Shown: positions 1 to 11,634 of the stretch, in pieces | How positions within the stretch are numbered: the first letter of the stretch is position 1 | How the letters are laid out: each line of letters begins with the position of its first letter | Notes under the pieces: generated by a model | Database searches by the model: none | Told to the model about the DNA's origin: nothing | What the model saw: only the letters and a program-made list of their open reading frames with translations | Made by a program: the position numbers and the translations under genes | NCBI GenBank assembly: GCA_033807695.1 | Contig: CM066310.1 | Coordinates: 620,001-684,000, forward strand | Reading direction: 5' to 3' | Source of the DNA: Daedaleopsis sinensis | Lineage: Eukaryota > Basidiomycota > Agaricomycetes > Polyporales > Polyporaceae | DNA: 64,000 nt

Positions 1-1817
1 CATCGCGAGCCTACCCAACCAGGATCGGTATGAGGTAAGTGAAGATACGACACGTAGCGCACCTCTGCAAAGCGGCGAACATGGTTCTTGGCCTCGCGGA
101 GGTCATTCTCGTGCTTCTGTTCTTTCTCGTCGCTCCAACCGGTCTCAGAGATTTTCTTCTTGAAGCTCTCGACGGTCGCGCGCATAGAGTCGAGATTCTG
201 AGCGCTATCCTTGGCTTCACGCTCCACCTTCTTGTATCGCCCTTCCAGCTCACCCAGCTCCTTCTCTTTCATCCCGAGTTGCACCTTAGCTTGCTGCTCC
301 TCGGCGCCTGCATGCGCCTTGCGCTCTTCTGCTTCGGAGATCTGACCCATATATCCACCACCCGTGGCACCGTTGTTGGACGAGGACAAGCCTGTCACTA
401 GCGATTGCAAGAGGCTGTCAGTATTGTTAAGCGTCGCTTCCAAGGCGTCCTGTTTTTCCTTCACGGTCGCGTGTGTGAGCGTCAGCTTCTTGACTTGTTG
501 AAGCTTATCTTCAGAACTCGCTCGAAGCTGGTATGCGTGTAACAGCCCGGCATGAGAACCACTGGAGCTTGTATGCATTTTATGCACTCACCTCCTCGAG
601 TTCCCTCTCAGACACCGCAATCTTGCCTTCCTCGTCTTTGACGACACCGATCTTGAGCTCGACCTGAGTTCGCACCTTCGCGAGGTTCTTGCCGTGTTCG
701 CTGACCTCCTCCTCTAACTTCTTGAACTTGCCGTCTTTCTTCAGCTCCTTCTCCCTCTGCTTGTTGACCTCGTTGATCTCTTTCTCTGCCGCCTTGATCT
801 CCTTGTCAAACCTCCCCTTGTCATTCTTCAGTGCCGTCACCTCCCTCTCCGCAGCTTCTATCTCCCGTTGCTTCGCGATAGCGCGCTGGCGAGCCTCTGT
901 GTACTCATGAGCACGTAGGGTACGTCCGATACGCTCCAGCTCGGTGCATGTCCGTTGCCACTGCACATAGGACCGCTTCTCCTCGCGTAACTTCGCCAGT
1001 TTGGGGGTGATCTCTTCGTCAAAGTCCGCCTGTAGCTCTTCAACCTTCATGTTCTTCCTAGCGATAATCTTGAGACTCTTCTCTTTGCGCTCCTCAAACA
1101 TTCGGGTCCCAGCAGCTTCTTCGACCATCCCGAGAATGTCTTGAGGCCGCATGTTGAGAACCTACCGCAAGCGGAAGGTCAAACTAATCGCCCCGTGCAG
1201 AACGCTTCGTCCGACCCGTACCTTGGTGATCCGCCCTTGCATGATGAGGAAGTTGGGATTGTTGATGTTCAGCTGGACACTCTGGAACAGGGTTTGCACT
1301 TGCTGTTGTGTCGCTTTGTGGCCGTTGACAAGGTATTTAGAGAGATTAGGTATCGCAATCTTGCACGAAGACATCTAGTATCGGTCGAATGAATGACTAT
1401 GAACGAATACGCACCTGTCGGGTTACGGTCACTTGAGCGCATTCATAGCCGAGAGGACTCGTCGCACGATCGGTGTTGTCAAAGACGATGGTAACACTTG
1501 CTTTGGTGACCCCAGCTTGACCACGCTTGTAGATGAGGTCCTGCTGGTTTTGTGCACGCATCTGGGAAGAGGAGTCAGAGACCCATTCCCAACCGTCGTG
1601 GTCTCTCGCTTGATCCATAGCCAGCCTGTGTATACCAAAATCCACTCACCGATGCCATGTTGGTTAAGCCCAGCACAAAGCAGATAGCGTCGAGAATGTT
1701 GGACTTCCCAGAGCCGTTAAGGCCTGTGATGGCATTGAAGGAAGGATCCCATCCCGTAATTTGCGTCCTCACGGGGTATGATTTGAAGCCGTCGAGGATC
1801 AGCTCCTGAATATGCAT
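1..1817 (-). CDS. smc2: SMC2, condensin core ATPase subunit (5' part, runs off the window)
   Basis: Structural maintenance of chromosomes 2, the ATPase that pairs with SMC4 in condensin and compacts mitotic chromosomes. The protein starts at the ATG at 1817 with [20 protein letters not shown]. The Walker A motif GLNGSGKS falls at about residues 32-39. It continues through the N-terminal ATPase head (for example [11 protein letters not shown] and [15 protein letters not shown]) and then a long charged coiled coil rich in K and E. At least four short GT-AG introns interrupt it, for instance between the TNMAS and MRAQNQQDL segments and before [11 protein letters not shown]. The hinge, second coiled coil and C-terminal ABC signature lie outside the window, so this is a partial gene by truncation of the window and not by mutation. 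It is divergent from the DUF262 gene starting at 2081. The identification follows directly from family signatures; only exon edges are uncertain. Confidence 0.96.
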
Positions 1818-2080
1818 GTCACAGTTCCCGTCTCAATACAAGAAGATGAGGCTGAAGCGGAGGGGTGGTCCCAGTCGAGGAGGAGGTGGTCGCGACTTGG
1901 ACGCGTTGGTGGCGCGTCGCGTCGCGTTCAACAGCGCGCGTAGGTCACGTGCTGCTGCCTTATATAGGAAGCCATATTAGGGGCCCAAACAATACTTGGA
2001 CCGCATGGCTTCCGTCTGTTGCACCACCACCACCACCATCTCGCCCCCCGCTGGTCCCGCACTCCTCTTAACTCGTCCCG
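1818..2080. promoter_or_regulatory. Shared divergent promoter of SMC2 and the DUF262 gene
   Basis: Only 263 bases separate the two start codons. The interval holds ACGCGT at 1901-1906, which matches the MluI cell-cycle box bound by MBF-type factors in yeasts. It also has a CACGTG box at 1946-1951 and a TATATA stretch at 1961-1966 that could serve the plus-strand gene. A G1/S box fits SMC2, a cell-cycle gene; whether it drives both genes is inference. Confidence 0.55.
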
Positions 2081-5000
2081 ATGCTCTCCGATTGGGAGTC
2101 AGACCTCACCGAGCTCTCCTCCTCCGAGGACGAGTATGTCCCTGGAGCGTCTAAGAAGAAGGCGCGGGCTAAGCCGAAGGAAGAATACAAGGTATGTACA
2201 TCGACTTTTACAACGAGAGGCGTGGCAGAACACTTTGGTCTCGTCGCAGGTCACGAGCGCGCTCAAACCCTACCGCACGATAACGTTCACCGCGCAGAGC
2301 CTGTACGGTGCGTTGCACAAGTCTCCACGAATGTCGGACTCCAGGAGACGACGACAATATTGTAGATCAGATTATCGACAACGTAATCGAATTGAACCCG
2401 GAATATCAACGAGGTGTGCGCCTTTGCCATACGTATACGTAAAAGAACTAAGACGCCTGTGTACGTAGACATCGTCTGGGGCGAGAGCAAGCAGTCGGGT
2501 CTGATAGATTCTATATTGAGAAACTATTACATGCCTCCTGTGATATTCTGTGAGTCGCGAAAATTATTTTCATGCGCGGTGGATGCTCATTCTGTCCCAA
2601 GCGGTGACTACTCGCGACGATGGCACACAGACTCGGGTCTGTATCGATGGTAAACAACGGCTAACGTCGATACAAATGTGAGCCTTGTTCTCATCCTCAT
2701 CCTAGCCGGCTCAACCATTGCCCCTCTATCAGTCGACCTTCGGGCTCTACTGACAGAGGGGAGTGGAACCCGTTGCGATTTTGAATTATTCTGGCGCGAA
2801 ACCTAGCGTTGCGCATAACTCACTATCTTTTATCGTTCTTGTAGGAACATTCCAGCATGTGATCACGACTTCGACACATGCTTGTTGCATGCGCGATGAT
2901 CACCTAGCATGTTCTTTAACCACACGATCATTGAAAGTTGGCGATAGCATGGCGCCTACCCTGGCAACAATGTCTTCGACACGCTTATGGTTGATTGATA
3001 ATCAGCTATATGCGTATCGTGGTAGCAATGGAAGGATGCACATCGAACTTGGTATGCATACCTCTTTCGATGTCCATTCTCTTGCCCTTGTCTAGCTCTT
3101 CACCCATCGTCAATTTTTGTCAATTGATCGCTAACCAGCGGTTGTGGCGTTCCATGTATGTGTTTGTTCAGGTTCATGGATGGAATGGTGGGTCCATGTT
3201 AGCGGTGACTTAGAAGTGATGGTTCTAATACCTCGGTTGTGCGCGCTCAACCCAGATAGCTCGTGAGTCCCATACTCTGCCAGCGCTTTACCTTGACTGA
3301 ACCCTTGTCACAGATAAGGACAAGTATGTATCCTGTTCATCGATCTTCGTTCCAGTAATGACAGGTTCTTCCAGTACCAATAACAAGAAATACTGGTCAA
3401 AGCCTGCTCTTGGAGAGAATCGGTTAATTCTTCCGAAACCGTTGCTGCAAGCGTTCGCAAACAAGCAGATCACCTGCATCGAGTATGAGGGACTCACCGA
3501 TGATCAAGAGCGTGAGATTTTCCAGGTCCGTCTATTCGTCCGGCACACCAATCCCCGCTGATGGCCTTGTAGAGAGTGCAACTTGGAGTAGCTTTGACTG
3601 TCGCTGGTATGGACATAGTGCAAGTTTTGTGGTGCCGAACTCATAATTGTACCGTTCAGAGCGCATGCAAGCCATAGCTGGTCCCTTCCCATCCCTGATC
3701 CGGAAGGTCTCGACTTATGTGCTCGGTGACGAGGGTTTTGGCGAAGACCTGGATTGGGGACACGATCGTGGCAGGGACTTCCATTGCCTGGCCACAATCG
3801 TCTTCCTCATAGCGCATCGTCCGAATGCAACATTCCCAACCACCTCGAGGCTGGAGAAGTGGCTCAACACCCCGCAGCCTGTCTCGAAGAAGATGCACGA
3901 GACGGTGCTTGAAACATTCCGGATCTTTATCAAGCTTGTCAAGAGTAAGCGTTACAACACTGCGTTCCAGAAGCCGTCCCGCGTTTCACCGGTTGAGTTC
4001 ACAATGATCGGGGTGCTCATCGACATGTACAAGCACGAGTACTCGTTCTTGCAATTGTCGAACGCCATCTGGCAAATGCGCGCGGACGTTCGAAAGAAAC
4101 ATCAAGATGTTCGTGCGAACAACAAAGTGACGAAGACGATGTTCGACTTCCTGGTCAAGGGACTCAAAAGCTGCAAGCTAGCCACTGACGGGAAGGGAGA
4201 CACCCCCGCTGCCATCGCCATCAAGGCCAAATACGATTCTGGGGCAAGTGGAGACCAACTCAAGTCACCGAACGTGTCCGTGAAACGAGAGAAGAGGCGC
4301 AGACCTGCGCCGGACTCTGAGAGCGACGAGACTGAGCCTGAACAAGCTCCGGCGAAGCGGAGAGCGTCGATGCCTCAGGTGCCCACTGCGCGTGCAACCA
4401 GGGCGAAGACAACGGCAGCGAGGAAGGTCTCGACACCTGTGCCCGTGTCGAAGACATCTACCTCGAAGACCCCTGCGAACAAAGTCGCCAGCACTTGGAA
4501 GGTCACGGCGAAGAGTACCAAAACATCAGCTCTCGCTGTAGGATCATCTTCTACAGCTGCTGCTTCTGGGGCCTCGCATCCTGCCACGCCTGCGGGCAAT
4601 ACCTCAACCGGACAGGTCACTAGGCGAACGACCAGAACAGCTCAGGCTGCCGCTGCGGATTTGCTTTATGGGCCTGAGACAGGCAGTGTACCTCTTCCAC
4701 CGTCGTTGAGTCGCAAGCGGTCTACCACATCAGTCGCGAAGGTCACAGAGCCAGAACCATCGGTTGTGAAGATGGAAGTCGACCCTCCGACCAGATCAGT
4801 CGAAACAAGAACGCATGATGAAGAGGTGAGCCCTTGAGTGAGGACCACTAGATCGATTGTGTATCTGATCTGCGCCGCTGGTCAGGCCAGACACGGTGTG
4901 CTTTTGCAAAGCGATCTTGCTATTGGTGATCGACCATCTACCTCAAGCAATTCCACTACGAGTGTGAATATTGCTACACCCACGGCGTCTACATATGCGC

Positions 5001-5575
5001 CATCGGTCCCCTTGGAGCAAGGACCTAAGCTCTCCTTGGATACCAGCCTACCGTCAGCACCGCCCACGCCTGCAATCGTTGCTCCGCCGCCGCCGCCGCC
5101 TATTGCTATAGCGCCGCCGCAGACTATGTCGCCGCAGACTCCGCTTGCTGCGAGCGGGGCACTGCAAGGGTTCGCATCGATGTCTATCCATGATACACGC
5201 TCGCCTCTCGTCGCTCCAAAGAGCGAGCGCGAGCGCACATACTCGGGCGACGGCTACGCAGACTGGGCGAGAAACCGCGGCGGCCGCGAGCGCGAGCGTT
5301 ATGAATCTCCTCCCTCTGCCAGTCACAGAGGCAGAGACAGGGACAGAGAGAGAGGGGGGGGAAGTCGGGACTGGGACAGAGGACGTAGTCGAGACCGAAG
5401 CCGCGATCGAGATCGATATCGCGACCGCGATCGCAGCAAGGAGCGCAAGCCGCGCCATTGGGAGGAACCTCGGGATCGACCATGGAAACAACGCGACAGG
5501 ACTGTAGAGAGATCTTATGATAGAGGGGGAGGCAGTGGTTACTATCGAGGGCGAGAGTGGGGGCGAAACCGGTAG
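2081..5575 (+). CDS. DUF262 (GmrSD N-terminal domain) protein with arginine-rich RD/RE tail
   Basis: A eukaryotic protein carrying the DUF262 domain, known in bacteria as the GmrS part of type IV restriction systems (ParB-like fold). It starts MLSDWESDLTELSSSEDE with an acidic N-terminus. The domain is split over many short exons: VIELNPEYQR near 2390, then SGLIDSILRNYYMPPVIF. The hallmark CIDGKQRLTSI follows at 2638-2670, close to the family's DGQQR motif, and CIEYEGLTDDQEREIFQ near 3475-3523. A helical region follows in the long exon from 3660. The C-terminal third is disordered: Ala/Thr/Pro-rich, a poly-Pro run near 5090, then about 100 residues of RD/RE/RS dipeptides up to the TAG at 5573. 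An intron at about 4827-4890 bypasses the in-frame TGA at 4835. No HNH/DUF1524 nuclease domain is visible. The family is common in Agaricomycetes, but its function is unknown. Confidence 0.85.
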
Positions 5576-6473
5576 AAATTGAGGTAAGTGTGTATGATGT
5601 TTCCGAACTTGCAACACTATGCGGCGACTGATTCTGTGACAGGAGCTGGCTGTGGCCTCTCTCGCACTGCTATTGCGCTACAACAACATCCCAATCGAAG
5701 TAAATTATAGCCATTCTTCCTATGTGCTTCCCCAGGCAAGTGCTCAGCCGCATATGTATCATCCACCGAACCATTTGGCCAGATGTACTATACTGTGATC
5801 ATATCTCATGCAGTCTACCTAGCTCGCGTTCTTCTGAGCGTTTGGTACGCGGTACCACACGCGAGCCCCAGCGGTCTTTTCGCCGCACAGCGTTGGCTAC
5901 GATTTAACTCTTCTACAGCACTCAAGTCGGCGAGCGCTTGTCATTTTCTGCCGCCACGCACGTTCGTAGCATGCTTGACTGCTACCGCAACTGCGACCTG
6001 ATGTCACTGTACCTGGTTGTGAGGCGCAAACAGGCACCTTCATTCAGTCCCCGCCTTTCTTACCATGAGCACATACCTGTTCGCCTCCTCCCTCGACCCA
6101 TACCACCATTGCGAGGCTTTCAATATCCCGCCGATCGCTCCTCGCCTTTCCTTATCTGTATCACCATCGCTTATCAGCATCGATGCACGCACTCGGACGA
6201 CATAGCAAGTTGAAAGCTCAGCGCACGCCCTCCGATGGATGGTCGAAGCGTCCCGGCGACACTATGCACTCACAAGACGTGAATGTGGACGTGAGTGAGG
6301 GCTTCTTGATAGCTTGGGAGGGTAAACTGACACGTTCACAAACATCAGCCAGCTCGCAAGTCTACCAGCCCACTTGGCGATGCAACAATTGAAATTCAGG
6401 TAGAAAGCATTCTTCCGTCTCCCCTTCCAGCAGGAACTGCAACTGATACTCGAGTCGCCAGCCGGACGGATCC
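5576..6473. other. Intergenic: 3' region of the DUF262 gene and 5' region of the DUF6535 gene
   Basis: No gene recognised. Pyrimidine-rich blocks near 6040-6160 look like a fungal promoter. A possible upstream coding exon starts with ATG at 6264 (MHSQDVNVD, then a GTGAGT donor), which could be the true 5' end of the next gene. I could not connect it in frame to the DUF6535 exon. Confidence 0.4.
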
Positions 6474-8539
6474 ATGTCGCTGACGTCGCCTACCATGTCG
6501 ATGCGAGGGGCTACCAATGCTTGGATGAAATGTGCGACCGCCCTCAAGGAATATGATGAAGCGAAAATCCAAGGGTGGAAAGAGGAGATAGACACCCATC
6601 TTGTGTTCGTACGTATCGTCGAGCTATCGGTCGTGGCTCATGTCGCTGATTGTTGCCTCAAGGCAGGTTTGTTCTCGGCAATCCTGACAGCGTTCAACGT
6701 CGAAGCCTACCAACTTCTCATCCCTCAAAACCAGAGCTCTAATTCATCTACCTCTTCTACAGACGACCTCCTTCGTCTACTTATCGCGAGCATGGCGCAG
6801 TCCAACGGGCTTGATCTGGCTTCACAGGCTAATTCGTCGTCTAGTCAAACATCCTCACTTGGCTCAGGAGCGAACGGATTTACGCCATCCAGAGCTGCCC
6901 TGATCAACGGCCTGTGGTTTTCAAGCCTTATATGCAGTCTCGCCGCCGCGTCGATTAGCCTCATGGCGAAGCAATGGCTTAACCAATACACCTCTGGCAT
7001 GGCAGGTGTATCTCCTGAGATCGCTCGCCTCCGGCAGTACCGCTACGACAACCTCCGCAAATGGAAGGTCGCAGAAATCATGATGCTCTTACCCATGCTT
7101 CTGCAAGGCGCGCTGGTACTCTTCCTAGTCGGACTCATCTTGTTCCTGTTCGCCATCAGCAAACACGTGGCGATCGTAGCTACTGTGCTGGTAGCACTCC
7201 TCCTCTTCTTCATCTTCGTGACGACTGTCCTCCCGACTTTCATGCCGGATTGCTCCTACCAGTCTCCTCAGGCATGGGCGATCTTTGTCGTCATCCAGAC
7301 GCTCAAGAAACCCGCCCGTGGGTTTGCACGATGGATTGCCGCGTACGCCAACCAGATCGTATTGCCTCATGCGGATGGATCACTACGTCGTCTGCGCAAC
7401 AAGTTCGCGAAACGGGTCGTTCAACGACTGTCTCGGTTCGCGGACAAGCCAAACAGTCATAGCTGGAAGGCACGCGAATGGGTCCTTATCGACGACAAGG
7501 ACGCCAGTCTCGATCAGCGCATGCTTGTTGTAGCAGACCGCACACTGTTAGACGATACGTTCCTCCGGGACGTCGTCGAGCCATGCTTGGACGACATGGC
7601 TCCCTCCGCCGCTGTACAGTGCTACTATGACATCATGGCGTATCGCGCGGACCGAGTCGTCGGAGCTGTGCCCTACTTCGACGAGAACAGGAGCTCAAGG
7701 ACGGCGATCCTCACAAACATCACCCTCAACGCCTTAGCGAAAACGCGTGAGGAGGAGACCTTGGTTGAGCACCGAATCCGCATCCTGCAGACTATCGAGC
7801 CACTTCTCGTTGGCACCCTTCCTCTCACGTACTATCGCTTTTGCCGCGTTCTGTTCTCGCTGCTGGATGACCGCGATACCGCCGTACGCCACCTGGCATT
7901 CAAGATCCTCTATCATCAGCTCTCGCGTAACCTCGAGCTCTCGGCACAATGCGCCTCCTCGGGATGCCACGGTATGTGCCCCCCACACTCGTTGGTCGTC
8001 TCTGGTACGAACTCACGCTGGTCCATGCAGATCTCGGCGTGGTCGTGTCGTTCATGAGCAAAGCCCGCAAAGACAACGACATCAAGCACTTCCTCGACGC
8101 CTGCGACCTCGTCATCTCTCTCGCGACGCTCCCCGACGTGGATCCCACGGGACAGGGCGACGTCCGCGCACACCTGCAGGGTACGCTCGTGCACCTGCAG
8201 GACTTCTTCCGGACGCCGCTCTGGAAGAACGACCCGCAACTGCTGTACCCGATCTCGCGCATCGTGCCGCACCTCGTCGCGCTGGAGACGCGGTACCCGC
8301 GCATCCTGGAGGACGCGCTCGTGGATGTGCTGGGGGACGTCGCGGGGGAGGCGGAGCGGCTTAACCACGAGAGCCGGGGGAACTGGGAAGACAAGATCAT
8401 CATCCTGAAGGGGACGCTTGAGGATCTGCGGATGCTGAAGGCGGCAGGCTCGTCTCAGTCGACGTTGAACGAGGACCGCTCGCCCGGCAAACGGAAAATG
8501 TCGTTGATGCGTACTCCCTTAGGTGAACTCGATGCATGA
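6474..8539 (+). CDS. DUF6535 multi-pass membrane protein
   Basis: Matches the Agaricomycete DUF6535 family of unknown function. The domain is recognised by WKEEIDTHLVF followed, after a short intron, by AGLFSAILTAFNVEAYQLL, then SRAALINGLWFSSLICSL and ISLMAKQWLNQY. About four membrane segments are visible: the FSAILTAF helix, LWFSSLICSLAAASISL, a hydrophobic stretch MLLPMLLQGALVLFLVGLIL, and VAIVATVLVALLLFFIF. The remaining 350 or so residues are soluble and helical, with no motif I recognise. The last intron (donor GTATGT near 7973, acceptor before 8031) joins SGCHD to LGVVVSFMSKARK, and the frame ends at the TGA at 8537. The start is uncertain: the ATG at 6474 is used because it opens the domain exon, but an exon near 6264 may precede it. 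Role unknown. Confidence 0.8.
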
Positions 8540-8722
8540 GGATGTCTGCGCGTGGGGGGGATTGCCCGTGTGGGGGATTGCCCGTGTTTTAAAGTATTAC
8601 CGTGTCGGTGGTACAGTCGCATCTGTTATCGATAGTAGGTTCGTATGTATGTAGCATTCATCTACTCACTCCGTTGGTGTCATGTCATTCTAATCACGTA
8701 GCCACTGGTATACCCCTCGCAA

Positions 8723-10603
8723 TTACAAGTAATATCGGAAACTTGGGTGCCTGTAGATTGCGATGTTAGGGACAAACGGCAAGTATCCACTTGCGCGTCG
8801 GACATACCTATCACCGAGGTCTCCAAGTTCCTCCCCAATCATGTTCTCGTGCTGCAACGGCTTATCGTCCGTGCCCGCAGCTGCACGGTCCCGCTTAGCG
8901 TTGTCAGTCTTGTAGCTCCACCAGAGGGCGGTGCCCGCGATGAGCCCGATTGCGTAGCACCCAAGGTTGATCGCATGGCCCTGTACGTAGCGCGGCGCCC
9001 ACTCAGCGCGGTAGATCTGCCCAGAGACCGCGCCGCCGATGTTGCCCAGCGAGAAGACGATGCCGACCGCGGTGGCGCGCTTGTTCGCGCTCGCGACGTT
9101 GCTCCCGAGCCACTTCCACGATATCGACACCGGGATGAACCTGCGATCAGAGAAAAATAGTCAGATGTCAAGCCCTGCGCCAGTAAGGAGGGAGCGGAAC
9201 GGCGACGCACATGAACATGACGAAGAAGAACATGACGTAGCGCACGACGAGTTTCTCGACCGTCATGAGCACGATGAGCGCGACGACCGTCACGAGGATC
9301 GCCGCGACGTAGTGATAGAACAGCCGGCCGTACCGGTCTGCGGTCCAGCCCGCCGCGAGGACGATCACGAAGCCGACCGCATACGGCGGACACGCCATGA
9401 GTGTCGCCCTCGTGCCCTTGTACCCGAGCCCAGTCACGACGGAGGGGAGGGAGAGGATGACGCTGTAGACGGGGATGTAGATGGCCATGTACGCGAGCCC
9501 CCAGAGCCACGTCCGCCAGTCAGTGAAGGCGGACCGGACTTGCTTCGCGCTGAAGGACTCGCCCGCCTGCTGGGCGTGGTCGGCCTCGTTCGCGAGCAGC
9601 ACGACGCGCTTCTCGTCCGCGGAAAGGAAGGCGGCGGTCTCGGGGTAGCTGGACATGAAGACGGCGGAGATGAGCCCGATACCGATCGTGATGGCCCCTT
9701 CGACGATGAATATCCATCTGTAGAAGCGGGAGGAGTCATCAGTCGGCAGGATCGCCGAGCAACTTAGAGACCAAAAGGCTGGTGGGTGTACTCACTGCCA
9801 GCCAGCTATGCCGTGGGTGCCGTCGAGTGAATGGATCGCAGTCGCGAGCAGACCTCCGAATGCACCTGTGAGCGAGACCGTTGAGTAGAGCACAGCGTAG
9901 CGCCGTCCGAGCACCGTGCGCGGGTACCAGCAACTGACTGCCACATCAGGTCAACTAAGGCCTTCCCGGAGTAGGCGAAGTTCGCTTACGCCAATAGATG
10001 ATTCCGGGCAAGAACCCTGCTTCCGCAATGCCCAGGAAGAATCGGATGGCCAATAGGCCTGCCGCCGATTTCACCGTTGCGAAAAGTGCACATACCAATC
10101 CCCAGAATACCTAAGAATTTATTCAGCATCGGGCGCGCTGCGAGACCGTGCTACCTTTTAGTACTCACCGTGAGGATGGGGATGTACCATCTCGGACTGA
10201 GTCGTCGAAGGAGGATATTCGACGGGGTCTCGAAGATGACATAGCCGATAAAGAAGATAGAAAGGGCCCAGTTGTACTGCCCACCCGTCAAATGGAGCGC
10301 AGACGCTAGTCCGAGCACCTTTGCATTCCCGATGTTTGCCCTTGGAGAGGGGGCGTCAGCGACAGTTGGACTTGAAATGCATAGACATCACGAAGGCTCT
10401 TACCGGTCGATGTAGCAGGCCAGATACAGCAACACCGCGATAGGCATAACGTGTCGGTCTACTTTGCGCCATGTTCTCCCAACAAGCACTGGGTCGAGGT
10501 GCGCATGTTCTGCTCGACCCTCAACCTCTGAGTCGAGTGCCAAAGATTTTGTCGAGTACACGTCGGTTGGAGAACCACTGGTAGAGTCCCCTTTCGCAGC
10601 CAT
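8723..10603 (-). CDS. MFS transporter, anion:cation symporter (Dal5/Tna1-like) family
   Basis: A major facilitator permease of the fungal ACS group that imports organic anions such as allantoate, nicotinate or other vitamins; the substrate cannot be read here. It starts MAAKGDSTSGSPTD at 10603, with a short hydrophilic N-terminus. Then come the family's first helix (MPIAVLLYLACYIDR), the conserved ANIGNAKVLGL after an intron, and SIFFIGYVIFETPSNILL. RFFLGIAEAGFLPGIIYW is the typical helix 4-5 signature. Seven or more introns interrupt it. The C-terminal half includes ATLMACPPYAVGFVIVLAAG and VGIVFSLGNIGGAVSGQIY, and the protein ends HPSFRYYL with TAA at 8723. The last helices look complete. 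A longer start at 10699 is open but less like the family. It is convergent with the DUF6535 gene. Confidence 0.9.
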
Positions 10604-11253
10604 GGTGCTGTCGCGTGAAGCTAGCAGTCTAGAGGGTAGCTGGGGTAGCGGGGAGAGCTCGAAGCTCTCGAGCCTGTGGCACGATGCCGTTATATCCACG
10701 ACTTTTCAACATCCGCATAAAATGTTGAGGACTAGCAGAGACTAGTATCTGTTCTGATTCAGGCCCCAGGGGTTCTGTCAGCGTCGGATAGAAAGCATTA
10801 CAAACGTGCAGATTTTCACCTCATGCACGAGGTATAGGAAGGCAGCTATCTGCGTGATGCAATATTGCGCAAACGCTCAAGCACGATGTTGTCATAATTT
10901 CGCGTCGCCTGGATTCAGCTGAGAACGCCGAGATCTGGACACCCATTGACTGTTAGGAGCCTTCAATATCGAGCATCTGGAGCGAGCCTATGTTCCTGGT
11001 CTTTCATCGCGCGTAGAAGTCGTCAGTACAGTGGCGAATGACATGGGGGAGAGGAGAGAGCTCGAGGTTCAGGCTGACTTCAAGGGCGCTTAACCCAAGT
11101 CTGACCGGTCACCGCCTGGGTGCAACATCTCTGGCACCACAGCGGAATGATGCAGACAGGGCCGCTGCACCCACTCGCCACTGGCAAGCAGCCATGTGTA
11201 ATGCACTATCATCGTTGTGCAGCTCCTCGGGAGTTAGCACATTCGCTAAAGAA
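10604..11253. other. Intergenic region upstream of the MFS gene
   Basis: No coding signal or RNA gene recognised. It holds the promoter of the minus-strand permease (a TATATC-like stretch near 10691) and then featureless sequence up to the inverted repeat that surrounds the first tRNA. Confidence 0.4.
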
Positions 11254-11270
11254 TTTTGTTTCGAAGTAGC

Positions 11271-11274
11271 AAAA
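11271..11274 (-). terminator. Pol III T-run of tRNA-Glu copy 1
   Basis: Four Ts on the minus strand begin eight bases after the tRNA discriminator base, a minimal RNA polymerase III stop. The run sits inside the left arm of the inverted repeat. Confidence 0.6.
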
Positions 11275-11281
11275 CTTGCAC

Positions 11282-11353
11282 TTCCGACACGGGGAATTGA
11301 ACCCCGGGCTATCGCGTGAGAGGCGATAATGTTAGCCACTACACCATATCGGA
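11282..11353 (-). tRNA. tRNA-Glu (anticodon CTC), copy 1
   Basis: A 72-nt tRNA. The acceptor stem TCCGATA pairs with TGTCGGA (one T-G pair), with discriminator A. The anticodon stem ATCGC/GCGAT encloses loop CTCTCAC, which gives anticodon CTC (reads GAG, Glu). The internal A box is TGGTGTAGTGGC and the B box GGTTCAATTCC. There is no intron. It differs from copy 2 by a single base in the T loop. Confidence 0.95.
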
Positions 11354-11634
11354 TAAAATGCATGTTTGTAGTCCGGTTGAACAGACAACAATCAATCGGA
11401 GAAAGCCTGGGGCTCGGTCCCCCGCATCATAATCACAAGTTTGCTACTTCGAAACAAAAGCCATACATACGGGATGTATCTGCTTCAGACTGGATCCTGC
11501 TGAAGCCAGAGATCTTGAGAACTGCAGGTAAGTGATATGCGAGTTCGATTCCCCGGTCGCCCATCCCACTCAGATTGCAAAGTAAAGTTAGGAATTATGA
11601 TTGATTCCGGCGCAAAATCTCCGAACTTGAAGAG
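11354..11634. other. Spacer between tRNA-Glu copy 1 and membrane-protein gene copy 1
   Basis: Holds the right arm of the inverted repeat. A B-box-like string GTTCGATTCCCC near 11543 cannot be folded into a tRNA. Confidence 0.4.

Larger units (their letters stand above)
11254..11459. repeat. Inverted repeat of about 24 bp flanking tRNA-Glu copy 1
   Basis: The left arm 11254-11278 (TTTTGTTTCGAAGTAGCAAA...) is the reverse complement of the right arm 11436-11459, except for one T fewer in the right arm. The tRNA lies between the arms. The second tRNA copy has no such arms, so the repeat was not part of the duplicated unit or has been lost there. Confidence 0.75.

Noticed and set aside
4835..4837. 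TGA stop ending the long DUF262 exon
   Set aside because: A GTGAGC donor just before it and a CAG acceptor near 4888 join to a long open frame with matching composition, so the stop is intronic.
11529..11570. B-box-like GTTCGATTCCCC resembling a tRNA 3' half
   Set aside because: Flanking bases do not form a T-arm or acceptor stem; no tRNA can be folded.
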